A stretch of DNA of 23,640 nucleotides from assembly GCA_014382645.1 (NCBI GenBank), contig JACNJI010000224.1, forward strand, positions 1 through 23,640, in the 5' to 3' direction. The notes below the pieces were generated by a model that saw nothing but the letters and a program-made list of their open reading frames with translations, searched no databases and was not told where the DNA came from. This document shows positions 7,817-16,762 of this stretch, one piece after another (the stretch's first letter is position 1; each line of letters starts with the position of its first letter). Made by a program: the position numbers and the translations under genes. This DNA is from Verrucomicrobiota bacterium (GTDB lineage Bacteria > Verrucomicrobiota > Verrucomicrobiia > Opitutales > Seribacteraceae).

Positions 7817-9871
7817 TTATTTACCTGCCAGTTCAATTGTAACCTTATTGGAAAAAACACGCATATAACGAGCATTCTCAAGTTCCCCAAGGACAGAGGC
7901 TGAAACCACAATTTCACCACCCGGAATTGCGTTCTTTGGGATATTTAATTTCAGGATAGAAAAACCTTTTTCTTCATCGAGATCCTGAGCTTTGACTGGA
8001 ACCTTCCATTCTTGGGGAAACCCATGCCAAGAAGTTTTCGGCTTTAGGAAACGGAAAGATTTGTCCTTCTTTTTCAAGAAAACCTTAATCTCTACTACAT
8101 CCCCGGGTTTTCCGCTTATTGGATCTAGAAACACCTCAATCTTCCTTGGCATAACAAACAAAGGGATTCGATTAATCAATTCTACGGGAGGAAATAAAAT
8201 ATTTGGCAGAACGTTCTGGAAGGCTGACGTAAAGTCGAGAACGTCGGTCCACTCCTGTGGAGTATCGCCCTCTTTGGAGTAAGAAGCGCGCAGACGCAGT
8301 AAATCCCATTCGCCAGGTTTCATGGCTTCGGGCACATGAATTTCAAAGTCAAAATTGCCCTTTTCCTTGCCAATGTCGGAAGAACCGAAAACCTCGTAAT
8401 CCCCACGGTCACCAAATGGAGTTAAGCCAATGGTTTCATTGAAACTTTTACGCAGGGTCTTGAGTTTCAGTGTGACGGTCGAACCAGGTTGGCCGGAGAC
8501 AGTCAAGTGAGGAGCTTTTCCTGCATCCCAATGAAAACTAAGCGGTGTAGCCTGAATATGGGCGGAAATGGAATAGTAATAAGCCGGAGTCCCACGACCA
8601 GCCAATTCACTGACACGAAGAAAGACACGCCCATCTGCAGGCGCTACATGGCGAAGAGGTTCCTCGACTGAGTTACCCTCCCCTGCGGAAGCCAGAATCC
8701 GGCCTTTTTCATCCTGCAGAGAAAGCAAAAGAAAAGAAGGTGATCCCAGGCTGCGGCAGAAAGGACGGAAATGCAGATACTGCCCCTTCTTTAAGTCGAA
8801 AGCGTAGATATCGACGTCATCCGGCATTTGCAAACGCCCATTGAGGGTTACGGAGGATTCAATCAAATGGGCTTCAGAAAATTGATTATTTGGTTCCTTC
8901 TCGATAAATTGAGGCTCTTCCACCAGTCGCAGTGGAACAAAGCCGGATGCATTATGTTCACTACCCCTAAAACCAAGACTGTGCCGGGATGGTGTGCCGT
9001 AAAGACCAGATGCCCGGGTGGATCGGGAAAGTGAGGTTTCTCCTGAAGAGTCCACGGATACAAAGGATGTCTCTATCCCTGCCTGAGCAACCATTGGAAA
9101 GGCAGCCATTGGTAATGGGAAATTGCCGACCCGCAATCGATAGAACTTACCACCCTGATAGCGAACTTCCCTAACCTCAATATAGGCTGTTTCATCCTTG
9201 CTGAAAACATGAGCTAATCGAGGGTCCTTACCGGATCCCGGTTCATCATCGGAGGCAGCGAGAATCCGTCCACTTGCATCCAACAGCTTAAGAACAGCAT
9301 CCACATCCTCCCCAAGGCGACTGCCTATAACTTCAATGGCAATCCGTTGACCGGACCTAGCTTTCAACTTGTAATAGTGAACGTCAAGATTTGGAGTCTT
9401 CGACTCAATGCCAAGCGGTGGATCTAGGAGAACTGAATCGTGGCGGCGAGTGGTGGGTTCCACCTTGCGAGTCGGCAGATCATCGACAAGAAAAAGGATC
9501 GGGGGAGTGATACCCATAGAGGTCACCAAGCGAAGCCAACCCACACCCACTTGGACATCCTCCTTCAATGACACCTTCAGGCGAACCTTGTTTCTGGGCT
9601 GTGCACCCAAGCCATCCGCAGGTGGCTTGGGTTCCTCACTAATAATTTCCTGCCGACAGGGGAAGGAAGCAAGTATCACCAAATCACCATCACCAGAAAA
9701 GCCGAGATTCTTGCCGGTAAATTCAAGTTCAACTGGCTCGCCAACAATTACCGTCCTTGGTGAAACTGATGAAATTTGCTGAGCCCCAACCAACGGAGGC
9801 AGGATAACGATCATGAACAAGCCGAAGTGAACTCGCAGGTTCTCCACTTTCGAGTAAAGAAAAGCACACAT
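7817..9871 (-). CDS. Exported PPC-domain protein
   Basis: 684 aa. The signal peptide ends near residue 30 (FGLFMIVILPPLVGA). An IPT/TIG-like domain follows (ISSVSPRTVIVGEPVELEFTG, about 33-130). Two pre-peptidase C-terminal (PPC) domains are visible: about 162-251 (VHYYKLKARSGQRIAIEV... DAVLKLLDASGRILAASDD) and about 325-438 (EKEPNNQFSEAHLI... DVDIYAFDLKKGQYLHF... LLLSLQDEKGRILASAGEG). The C-terminal ~240 residues look like beta-sandwich segments, one being DPISGKPGDVVEIKVFLKKK. There is no protease or other catalytic motif, so it is probably a binding or scaffold protein on the cell surface or in the periplasm. It starts 12 nt after the TolB-like gene, and 41 nt separate its stop from the next start. 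PPC proteins regularly accompany DUF1501 and DUF1549/DUF1553 genes in PVC genomes. An alternative start at residue 20 would leave too short a leader. Confidence 0.8.
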   Translation of the reverse strand: MCAFLYSKVENLRVHFGLFMIVILPPLVGAQQISSVSPRTVIVGEPVELEFTGKNLGFSGDGDLVILASFPCRQEIISEEPKPPADGLGAQPRNKVRLKVSLKEDVQVGVGWLRLVTSMGITPPILFLVDDLPTRKVEPTTRRHDSVLLDPPLGIESKTPNLDVHYYKLKARSGQRIAIEVIGSRLGEDVDAVLKLLDASGRILAASDDEPGSGKDPRLAHVFSKDETAYIEVREVRYQGGKFYRLRVGNFPLPMAAFPMVAQAGIETSFVSVDSSGETSLSRSTRASGLYGTPSRHSLGFRGSEHNASGFVPLRLVEEPQFIEKEPNNQFSEAHLIESSVTLNGRLQMPDDVDIYAFDLKKGQYLHFRPFCRSLGSPSFLLLSLQDEKGRILASAGEGNSVEEPLRHVAPADGRVFLRVSELAGRGTPAYYYSISAHIQATPLSFHWDAGKAPHLTVSGQPGSTVTLKLKTLRKSFNETIGLTPFGDRGDYEVFGSSDIGKEKGNFDFEIHVPEAMKPGEWDLLRLRASYSKEGDTPQEWTDVLDFTSAFQNVLPNILFPPVELINRIPLFVMPRKIEVFLDPISGKPGDVVEIKVFLKKKDKSFRFLKPKTSWHGFPQEWKVPVKAQDLDEEKGFSILKLNIPKNAIPGGEIVVSASVLGELENARYMRVFSNKVTIELAGK

Positions 9872-9883
9872 CGGTATCGATGG

Positions 9884-10783
9884 TTAAGGGTTCGCGGTAA
9901 TCTTGCCCGAAGACGGGACTTTCACCATGTAGAGATCAAACTTCCCTTTGCGTTCTGAGACAATGGCCAGTTGCTTGCCATCCGGATGCCATGCCGGGTA
10001 GTCATCGCGCTCCTCACTATCAGTTACCCGCCTTACATTGGCCCCGTCAATGTTCATCACGTAAACATTGTAAAAACCATTCCGTAAGCTGGTAAAGGCA
10101 ATCTGCTTTCCATCCGGTGATACAACCGGGCGGATATCCATGATGGTATTCTCCGTCAGCCTTTTCTCGTTGGATCCACCAGCATCCATGGAGTAAATCT
10201 CGTAGTTATTCTCCCGGGTATTGGAGAAAATAATAGTCTTTCCGTCAGGGGTGAATGAAGGCCAGTTGGAAATACCTTCACACTGGGTCAACTGCTTCTT
10301 GTTCTTGGCCTCCATGTCCACCGACCATAATTGCTGGGGGCCCTTCTCCGCAAAGGCGTAGACGACAACGGAATTATCCGGTGCAAAGGCAGGACTGCGT
10401 GTGCCTCCACGACCACTGTGCTTAACGAAGTAATCCTTTTTATCCACCAAATCCTTGATAACAAATTGAGCCGTCAGGTTACCTATGCACTCGGTGTAGG
10501 AAACATATCGACCGTCCTGGGAAAAAGCCACCTCCACATGGTGACGGTTGGCACTTTCGTAATAAGGTTTGGTCTCGAGAGTCTCGAGATCGATCTGCCA
10601 GAGACGAATGAGGTCGCGGTTTTCATCAACACCATAAACCAAGGTGGTTCCACCATCAATGAAGGCGGGATCACGCTTGTTCGATCCATCGGTCGTGAGC
10701 GGAATGGGCTTGGCGGATAAAAACCCTGCAGTTATCAAACCAACGAGCTGTAAACAGCCCCCCGAAAAACTATAAAAGTTCAT
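9884..10783 (-). CDS. TolB-like six-bladed propeller protein (PD40 repeats)
   Basis: About 299 aa from ATG 10783; the frame is open to 10810, but the later ATG has GGAGG 11 nt upstream. A signal peptide or anchor (FYSFSGGCLQLVGLITAGFL) precedes PD40/WD40-like repeats over the whole mature chain, each with a DGK/DGR turn: DGRYVSYTE, DNSVVVYAFAE, DGKTIIFSNTRENNYEIYSMD, DGKQIAFTSLRNGFYNVYVMN and DGKQLAIVSERKGKFDLYMV. This resembles the propeller half of TolB and of dipeptidyl-peptidase-like proteins, but there is no TolB N-terminal domain, no peptidase domain and no tol/pal neighbour. The name describes the fold only. The start codon lies inside the 3' end of the upstream DUF1501 gene (14-nt overlap), which suggests translational coupling. 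It probably serves as a binding platform in the same exported assembly. Confidence 0.8.
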   Translation of the reverse strand: MNFYSFSGGCLQLVGLITAGFLSAKPIPLTTDGSNKRDPAFIDGGTTLVYGVDENRDLIRLWQIDLETLETKPYYESANRHHVEVAFSQDGRYVSYTECIGNLTAQFVIKDLVDKKDYFVKHSGRGGTRSPAFAPDNSVVVYAFAEKGPQQLWSVDMEAKNKKQLTQCEGISNWPSFTPDGKTIIFSNTRENNYEIYSMDAGGSNEKRLTENTIMDIRPVVSPDGKQIAFTSLRNGFYNVYVMNIDGANVRRVTDSEERDDYPAWHPDGKQLAIVSERKGKFDLYMVKVPSSGKITANP

Positions 10784-12119
10784 GAATGATTTTTCCTCCG
10801 TCCAGCACATTCATCTCCGCCCTCTCCCTTGCACCTATACCACTTAGCTCGGCAATGGTGGTACCCATCATGAGGGGGGTTATGGGTTCGGTCACTGGAT
10901 GTTCGCCCCGTTTATCACTCTCCCCAATGACGCGACCAGGTTGAATCCCCGCTCCTGCCCAGACTGAAAAGTAACAATCCTTATGGTGCTCTCGGGCAGC
11001 TCGATTGCTGATCTTTGGGGTACGTCCAAACTCGCCTGTGGCAATAACTAGCGTGTCCTCAAGAAGTCCACGGCTGTTCATGTCATCCAGAAGGGCGGAA
11101 AAGGCCCGGTCGAAGATTGGGCAATGCCTATCCTGCAAAAGCTCAAAATTATAAATGTGGGTGTCCCATCCAAAGTCCCCGTTGGGGGTGAAGGTCTCCA
11201 CATACTCGCTCCAGTTTACCTGCACATAAGGTACGCCGGTTTCCACCAGTCGACGGGCAAGAAGGCAACTTTGCCCGAATGAGGTTTGTCCATAAGCATC
11301 ACGGGTGGACTGGGATTCGGTCGTGAGGTCAAAAGAATCTCGGGCCTTTGGGTCTGTCAACAAACCGTATGCCGCATGATGAGCCTGGTTCCATCCAGCT
11401 ACACCAGCACCCTCCAAAGTGCGACTTGTGTCGTCCAGTTGAGCCATCAACCTGCGCCGGTCATGAATTCGGTTGGGCGTCATTCCGGACAATAGATCCA
11501 GAGTGGGTATGCCCACCTTTCCATTCTCGGAGCAACTAACAAGGAAAGGATCGTATGCCTTGCCAAGGGTGCCTCCACCGTAACCCTCAATTCTCCGGGG
11601 CAAATCCCGTGGAATACCTTGACCCAAGTAGAAGAACGGAGGCAAGGCACCCGAACGCCCACGATGCTTGGATACAATCGATCCGAAATTAGGATGTACT
11701 GTCGGGTTTTCCTCATACCCGGTGAGGCCCACTGTCCCCGCGCCGGGATGTCCCCCGTTGGTGGTTTGCATCGATCGAATCACGGAATAAAGATGGCTTC
11801 GCTTGGCCAGTTGAGGTAGCAGCTCAGTCACTTGAAGCCCATCTGTCTTTGTGGGTATGACCCCAAACGGCCCTCGATATTCCATCGGGGCATCCGGTTT
11901 CGGGTCGAAGGTATCGATGTGACTTGGACCACCCCACAACCAGAGAAGGATGACGGACTTGGCCTTGGCACGATCTCCCAGTTTACGCGCAGCCTCCAAA
12001 TCGAGCCCGCCATAACCGGCGCCAAATGCAAAAGGTAAGGCTGATGCCGTCTTCAGGAAAGATCGCCGACCAATTCCATTTTCACAATCTCTTGTTTTGA
12101 AATTTCCGAAATCTAACAT
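10770..12119 (-). CDS. DUF1501 protein, Tat-exported (short subfamily)
   Basis: 449 aa from ATG 12119. The leader carries a good twin-arginine motif, GR18-R19-SFLKTASALPFAFGAG, so export in the folded state is expected. DUF1501 shows a distant alkaline-phosphatase/sulfatase-like fold. The two family signatures are present: LWLWGGPSHIDTFDPKP (62-72 core) and ATGEFGRTPK (362-367 core) followed by REHHKDCYFSVWAGAGIQPG, where the His pair (378-379) probably binds metal. It differs from the three other DUF1501 proteins here: it lacks the TYKYQGRHFRLTDVxGxVV tail and ends in GARERAEMNVLDGGKIIHELL. It opens the AT-richer cassette and precedes the TolB-like gene, whereas the other DUF1501 genes each follow a PSD1 gene. 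I see no SD; a 47-nt AT-rich gap separates it from the upstream gene. Catalytic activity and substrate are unknown. Confidence 0.88.
   Translation of the reverse strand: MLDFGNFKTRDCENGIGRRSFLKTASALPFAFGAGYGGLDLEAARKLGDRAKAKSVILLWLWGGPSHIDTFDPKPDAPMEYRGPFGVIPTKTDGLQVTELLPQLAKRSHLYSVIRSMQTTNGGHPGAGTVGLTGYEENPTVHPNFGSIVSKHRGRSGALPPFFYLGQGIPRDLPRRIEGYGGGTLGKAYDPFLVSCSENGKVGIPTLDLLSGMTPNRIHDRRRLMAQLDDTSRTLEGAGVAGWNQAHHAAYGLLTDPKARDSFDLTTESQSTRDAYGQTSFGQSCLLARRLVETGVPYVQVNWSEYVETFTPNGDFGWDTHIYNFELLQDRHCPIFDRAFSALLDDMNSRGLLEDTLVIATGEFGRTPKISNRAAREHHKDCYFSVWAGAGIQPGRVIGESDKRGEHPVTEPITPLMMGTTIAELSGIGARERAEMNVLDGGKIIHELL
10795..10799 (-). promoter_or_regulatory. Shine-Dalgarno GGAGG for the TolB-like gene
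   Basis: GGAGG on the minus strand, 11 nt before ATG 10781-10783. It lies within the last codons of the upstream DUF1501 gene and favours this ATG over the in-frame start at 10810. Confidence 0.45.
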
Positions 12120-12166
12120 TTCAGATACATTAGGCGTATCGTAAAAAAAAGTATAGAATAAACAGC
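12120..12166 (-). other. AT-rich gap with T-tract and small hairpin before a DUF1501 start
   Basis: This 47-nt spacer divides the GC-richer upstream genes from the AT-richer cassette. On the minus strand it carries a T8 run and then GATAC-7-GTATC (12124-12140), with the hairpin ending 4 nt before ATG 12119. The T-run precedes the stem, so this is not an intrinsic terminator for the minus strand. It could be a promoter or leader for the cassette, with CTATACTT as a possible -10 element, but no matching -35 box is evident. Low confidence. Confidence 0.25.
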
Positions 12167-13630
12167 CTAAACCAAGACATTTTTCACAACGCGTCCGTGT
12201 ACATCTGTGAGCCGAAAGTGTCTTCCTTGGTACTTGTAGGTGAGGCGCTCATGGTCGATTCCGAGCAGATGCAGGATAGTTGCGTGGAAATCGTGCACGT
12301 GGACCCCGTTCTCGGCGACGTTGTAGCTGTATTCGTCGGTGCGTCCGTAGGAGAAGCCTGGCTTGGCGCCGCCTCCGGCCATCCAGATGGAGAAGCAGCG
12401 GGGATGGTGATCGCGACCGAAGTTCTTTGCGTCGAACTTGCCTTGGCAATAGTTGGTGCGCCCAAACTCCCCTCCCCAAACGACTAAGGTGTCTTCCAGC
12501 ATGCCGCGTGCCTTCAGGTCGGTAACGAGGGCGGCAGATGCTTGGTCGGTTTCCTTGCACTGGCGGCGGATTCCTCCGGGCAGACCACCATGCTGGTCCC
12601 ACCCTGGGTGGTAAAGTTGAATGAAACGAACATCTTGTTCGGCCAATCGGCGAGCAAGTAGGCAGTTGGCGGCGAAAGTCCCCGGCTTACGGGCATCTTG
12701 GCCATAGAGCTGGAAGGTCGAGTCCGGTTCTTTGCCAAGGTTGGTCACCTCGGGAATGGATGATTGCATCCTGTAACCCATCTCATATTGCGCGATGCGT
12801 GTTTCCAACCTGGGGTCTCCCGTTCGTTCCAGCTGCAATTCGTGAAGATCCTTGAGGCGATCGAGCATCTTTCTCCGTCCCTCGGAGGATACGCCCTTGG
12901 GGCTGTTGAGGTAGAGGATAGCGTCTTTGTCGGGCCGAAACCTCGTGCCGGCATGTTTACCGGGAAGAAAGCCGCTTCCCCAGAGGCGTGACACCAGTGG
13001 TTGCCCCCCTTTGTTCTTGGTCACCAAGGTGACGAAGTTGGGCAGGTTTTGGTTCATCGTGCCGAGTCCGTGGGAGAGCCATGCGCCCATGCTGGGCCGT
13101 CCCGGAAACTGAGAACCTGTCTGCATAAAGGTCACTCCGGGCCCATGGTTAATAGCCTCGGTGTACATTGATTTCACGATGCAAAGATCGTCGGCGATTT
13201 TAGCCGTTTCGGGAAGCAGGTCGCTCATCCAGTGGCCACTCTTTCCGTGTTGGGAAAACTTGAAAGGTGAACCGACCAGAGGCAAGCTTGCCTGATTACC
13301 CGACATGCCGGTCAAGCGCTGCCCCTTGCGAATCGAGTCTGGGAGTTCCTTACCGGTTTCCTTGATCAATCGTGGCTTGTGATCGAATAAGTCGATTTGG
13401 GAAGGAGCCCCTGACTGGAACAGAAAGATCACGCGCTTGGCCTTGGCCGCATGATGGAGACCGTTTCCGGTTTCGGCATGCAGCATATTGGCGAGGGCGA
13501 TTCCGCCCAAGCCGCCCCCGAAGCGTTGCAGAAAGCCCCGACGGTCAAGCCCGAGGGCGGATTCGAATCCCGTGCATTTGGATGAATGTTTTATGTCAAT
13601 GGGAGTTTTACCGTTTGGAGATGCTTGCAT
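12167..13630 (-). CDS. DUF1501 protein, Tat-exported, partner of the LamG-PSD1 gene
   Basis: 487 aa, ATG 13630 to TAG. The twin-arginine leader is LDR30-R31-GFLQRFGGGLGGIALANML. Family motifs: LFQSGAPSQIDLFDHKP (core 74-83), TEAINHGPGVTFMQTGSQFPGRPSMGAWLSHG in the centre, VVWGGEFGRT (385-392), then GRDHHPRCFSIWMAGGGAKPG (GRDHH at 405-409), consistent with an alkaline-phosphatase-superfamily metal site (inference). The tail is LTYKYQGRHFRLTDV followed by HGRVVKNVLV. The gene overlaps the 3' end of the upstream PSD1 gene by 23 nt in another frame, so the two are translationally coupled. It is very similar to the DUF1501 protein at 16763-18235 across the whole length, including the nucleotide sequence of the 3' end, which suggests an in-cluster duplication. 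Substrate unknown. Confidence 0.9.
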   Translation of the reverse strand: MQASPNGKTPIDIKHSSKCTGFESALGLDRRGFLQRFGGGLGGIALANMLHAETGNGLHHAAKAKRVIFLFQSGAPSQIDLFDHKPRLIKETGKELPDSIRKGQRLTGMSGNQASLPLVGSPFKFSQHGKSGHWMSDLLPETAKIADDLCIVKSMYTEAINHGPGVTFMQTGSQFPGRPSMGAWLSHGLGTMNQNLPNFVTLVTKNKGGQPLVSRLWGSGFLPGKHAGTRFRPDKDAILYLNSPKGVSSEGRRKMLDRLKDLHELQLERTGDPRLETRIAQYEMGYRMQSSIPEVTNLGKEPDSTFQLYGQDARKPGTFAANCLLARRLAEQDVRFIQLYHPGWDQHGGLPGGIRRQCKETDQASAALVTDLKARGMLEDTLVVWGGEFGRTNYCQGKFDAKNFGRDHHPRCFSIWMAGGGAKPGFSYGRTDEYSYNVAENGVHVHDFHATILHLLGIDHERLTYKYQGRHFRLTDVHGRVVKNVLV

Positions 13631-16600
13631 CGAAGTTCATGAGGGCCGAAATTAGCATAGTGACTGCGGCGAGGTGAGTCGGATCGTCCGTTTTCGTCTT
13701 GAATTCGCCAGTCAACTGCGGTCTGTGAGTGAAGAATTCCTTGGCCTTGGACAGGTCGGAGAAGACCACTTTTTGTTCGGCCAGCAATTGGTAGAGAATC
13801 TTGAGTTCCTGCTTCTCGGGCTTTCGACTGGTAAGTAGGCGGAAGGCATGGGCCACGAGTTTGTCGTCTTTTTGCTTTCCGAACTTATCCACCAGCTTAT
13901 GGGCGGTTACCCGGGCCGCTTCGACAAATTGGGGGCCATTGAGCAGAACAAGAGTTTGGGAGGGAGAGTCCGTTCGTTCTCGCCGCACCATGCAGACGTC
14001 ACGTTTCGAGGAGTCAAAGGTCATCATCACGGGAGCCGGGGCAGTTCTCTTCCAGAAAGTATAAACGCTCCGGCAATACACGTTGGGCGCCCGGTCAGGG
14101 TTGATGACCTTAAAGGAAACCTTAAGGTCATAGGGCTTCACGCCCGGGCCTCCCTTCTTGCGGTGGAGCAAACCACTGACCGCCAGCGCGGAGTCCCGCA
14201 CCATTTCGGCGGGAAGACGGTAGGCAGGGCCTCGTGAAAGCAAAAGGTTTTCCGGGTCGAGGTCCCTGTCCGTGCGAGTGAGTTCGCTCCCTTGGCGGTA
14301 GGTGGAGGAGAGGACCATTTGCCTGAACAGGTGACGGAGATCCCAACCCGAATCGATAAAATCCCGGGCCAGCCAATCGAGCAGCTCGGGGTGGGTGGGT
14401 GGCTTGCCTTGGCTTCCGAAATCCTCGGAGGTGGATACCAAACCTCGCCCGAAGATCATTTGCCAATAGCGGTTGATCGTGACCCGGGCCAAAAGGGGGT
14501 GATTAGGGGAAGTCAGCCAGCGGGCCAAGCCCAAGCGGTTTGAAGGATTTGATTTATCCACTGAAGGAAGAAAGCCCGGCGTTTCGGCGGTCACGACTTC
14601 CTTTCGGTCCGAATACAGGCCCCGATTGAGTATATGGGTCTCGCGATTACCCGGCATCTCGCGCATCACCATGATCTCGGGAATGCGTTGCCGGGCCTCG
14701 CCAAAGGCCTCCCGTTCTTTTCTCAGCTGAATCGCCTGCTTTAGGTAGGGTTCGTAGGCGGACTGAAGAAAGATCTCGAAAAGGTCTTCCTTGGTTGCTT
14801 CAGAATCAAATTGAGCTAGGGAGCGGACCTCAGAACCAGTCAGTTTCCGATCATAGACATAGAGTTCGTCGACCGAACCGTTCTTGAAGCCGCGGTCCCG
14901 CATCCGCTGTCCCAAGGCCAGAAAGGGGTCTCCACCACCAGTTATCTCGCGGGTCAGGTGGTCCCGGATGACCTCGGATTCGAGAAGGACGCCGTTCTCG
15001 AAGAGTTCCATTCCTTTGGCCATCGAAGAACCGTCGTAGGTCACTGCCAAGTGAGTCCACTTGTCCAGAGGGACGACTTTCTTCGAGCGAATGCGTACGG
15101 CGTTGCCCGGCCAGAAATGAACGAGAGCGAAAGAAGGTTTTCCCTCTTCCAAAAGTAATTCGTACCCGCGGCTTGCAGCATCGGTCCAAGCCTTGGATCG
15201 ACGGGCCACCACCCCTCTGTCAAGAAGCTGACTGGGGTTGACCCAGAGGGCCAGACTGAAGGGTTGGTGCCGATTGAAGTCGCCGACTCCCTTGGGCAGG
15301 TTGACTGGGTCGTCTCCGGTCAGCTTCATGGCCTGGTGCATTTTGCCCTCCACGAGCTTGTTGTTTGCCGAACTGCTGGCCGGCTTTTTCGGATCAACGG
15401 AGTTGCTCAGTTTACCGCCCTTGAACTCGTCGAAGCTCAAGTGGGCAACGGGGCCGGACAATTCAAGAACTTCCCCTGACTGGTTCCCATCCCATTTGGC
15501 AAAGGCATCGTTGGCCTCATCGGAGTTCTCCACCTTTCGGAGTTGCTCTTGGGCCTGCCGAATTCCCTCATCGCTGGGGAGATCCCCGAGTTCCAGGGTG
15601 GGAGTCGGAACCGAACCCGTGAAATAGGAATAGAGCCCCGATTCGTCGACGTTGTTGAAAAACGCCGACAACGAATAGTAGTCCTTTTGGGTGATCGGGT
15701 CGTACTTGTGGTCGTGGCATCGCGAACACTCGAAGGTAAGACCGAGGAAGGCGGTACCGACGGTATGGACGCGGTCGGCGACGTACTCGATGCGGAATTC
15801 CTCAGGCACGCTTCCTCCCTCGACTTTCTGGGAGTGCAGGCGATTGAAGCAAGTGGCCAGAATCTGATCGCGGGTGGCATGGGGAAGCAGGTCGCCGGCG
15901 ATTTGCTCGGTCACGAACTGGTCATAGGAAAGATTCTCGCGGAAGGCTTTGATAACCCAGTCCCGCCATGGCCAGACATAGCGATTGCGGTCAACTTGGT
16001 AGCCGTAGGTATCGGCATAGCGTGCGACATCCAGCCACTCGGCGGTCATGCGTTCGGCGTAGGCATCAGAATCAAGGAGACGATCTACGGCCTTTTCGTA
16101 TGCATTGGCTTCCTTGTCGGCGAGAAAATCGTCCAATTCATCCAAAGTCGGAGGCAATCCGGTGAGGTCGAAGGTTACGCGACGAAGCAAAGTTTCACGG
16201 TTTGCTTCATCGGAAGGATGCAGACCGCTGTTCTTCAGTTCGTGAGCAATGAAATGATCGATCTCGTTGCGAGGGTCCGAGCTGTCGCTCCGGGGAACGG
16301 GAACGCTTGCAGGGAGTGGCTCGAAGGACCAATGCTTCTGGTATTTCCCACCCTCCAGGATCCATTGGTCGAGAAGATCCTTTTCCTTGGGGGACAGGGG
16401 AAGCTTCGCCTTGAGCGGCGGCATGACCTCGTCCGACTCGTCGCTGCGGATACGCCAGTGGAGTTCGGAATCCTCCAGCTTACCGGGAACCAGTGCAACT
16501 ACGCCGCCATGAGACTTTACGGCATTCTCGAAGGAATCGAGCCTCAGCTTGGATTTTTGGTTTTTAGCGGCCGGACCATGACACTTGAAACACTTGTCGG

Positions 16601-16694
16601 ACAGGATCGGTCGTATCTGCTGATTAAAGTCAATTTCCGCAAGGAGCGGAACAGGACCAAAAATAAAAATGCAAGCGGCATATCGGATAGTCAT
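13608..16694 (-). CDS. PSD1-type protein: cytochrome c / DUF1549 / LamG / DUF1553
   Basis: 1028 aa from ATG 16694, chosen over the in-frame TTG 16700 because a perfect AGGAGG lies 7 nt upstream. Signal peptide: TIRYAACIFIFGPVPLLA. The PSCyt1 head has C35-F-K-C38-H39 GP and a likely axial Met in DEVMPPLKAKLPLS. DUF1549 (about 145-350) contains the second heme-like motif C323-S-R-C326-H327 DHKYDPITQKDYYS. A concanavalin/LamG-type domain fills about 414-628 (VAHLSFDEF... FSLALWVNPS... DKWTHLAVTYDGS... GSVDELYVYDRKLTGSEV) and probably binds glycan. DUF1553 runs from about 715 to the end (LARWLTSPNHPLLARVTINRYW, GKPPTHPELLDWLARDF, YCRSVYTFWKRTAPAPVMMTFD). It is predicted to be periplasmic or surface-located, paired with the overlapping DUF1501 gene downstream. 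The reaction is not known; a redox role is inferred from the two CxxCH sites. Confidence 0.9.
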   Translation of the reverse strand: MTIRYAACIFIFGPVPLLAEIDFNQQIRPILSDKCFKCHGPAAKNQKSKLRLDSFENAVKSHGGVVALVPGKLEDSELHWRIRSDESDEVMPPLKAKLPLSPKEKDLLDQWILEGGKYQKHWSFEPLPASVPVPRSDSSDPRNEIDHFIAHELKNSGLHPSDEANRETLLRRVTFDLTGLPPTLDELDDFLADKEANAYEKAVDRLLDSDAYAERMTAEWLDVARYADTYGYQVDRNRYVWPWRDWVIKAFRENLSYDQFVTEQIAGDLLPHATRDQILATCFNRLHSQKVEGGSVPEEFRIEYVADRVHTVGTAFLGLTFECSRCHDHKYDPITQKDYYSLSAFFNNVDESGLYSYFTGSVPTPTLELGDLPSDEGIRQAQEQLRKVENSDEANDAFAKWDGNQSGEVLELSGPVAHLSFDEFKGGKLSNSVDPKKPASSSANNKLVEGKMHQAMKLTGDDPVNLPKGVGDFNRHQPFSLALWVNPSQLLDRGVVARRSKAWTDAASRGYELLLEEGKPSFALVHFWPGNAVRIRSKKVVPLDKWTHLAVTYDGSSMAKGMELFENGVLLESEVIRDHLTREITGGGDPFLALGQRMRDRGFKNGSVDELYVYDRKLTGSEVRSLAQFDSEATKEDLFEIFLQSAYEPYLKQAIQLRKEREAFGEARQRIPEIMVMREMPGNRETHILNRGLYSDRKEVVTAETPGFLPSVDKSNPSNRLGLARWLTSPNHPLLARVTINRYWQMIFGRGLVSTSEDFGSQGKPPTHPELLDWLARDFIDSGWDLRHLFRQMVLSSTYRQGSELTRTDRDLDPENLLLSRGPAYRLPAEMVRDSALAVSGLLHRKKGGPGVKPYDLKVSFKVINPDRAPNVYCRSVYTFWKRTAPAPVMMTFDSSKRDVCMVRRERTDSPSQTLVLLNGPQFVEAARVTAHKLVDKFGKQKDDKLVAHAFRLLTSRKPEKQELKILYQLLAEQKVVFSDLSKAKEFFTHRPQLTGEFKTKTDDPTHLAAVTMLISALMNFDASISKR

Positions 16695-16701
16695 TTTCAA
16701 A

Positions 16702-16707
16702 CCTCCT
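16702..16707 (-). promoter_or_regulatory. Perfect Shine-Dalgarno AGGAGG for the LamG-PSD1 gene
   Basis: AGGAGG on the minus strand with a 7-nt spacer to ATG 16692-16694. It is the only full consensus SD I found in the window and it settles the start over TTG 16700. It lies in the 68-nt spacer after the preceding DUF1501 gene and may allow strong independent initiation mid-operon. Confidence 0.7.
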
Positions 16708-16762
16708 AAATAGGCTGGCAGCGCATGAAGCCAAATGTAATTTGAACCGGGCAGGAAAGTTT

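Noticed and set aside
9884..10783. Annotating the propeller gene as tolB
   Set aside because: Only PD40 repeats are shared; the TolB N-terminal domain and tol/pal neighbours are missing.
15543..16709. 388-codon open frame on the plus strand
   Set aside because: It lies antisense to the LamG-PSD1 gene, has no recognisable family, no leader and no SD, and its length follows from the codon bias of the sense gene.
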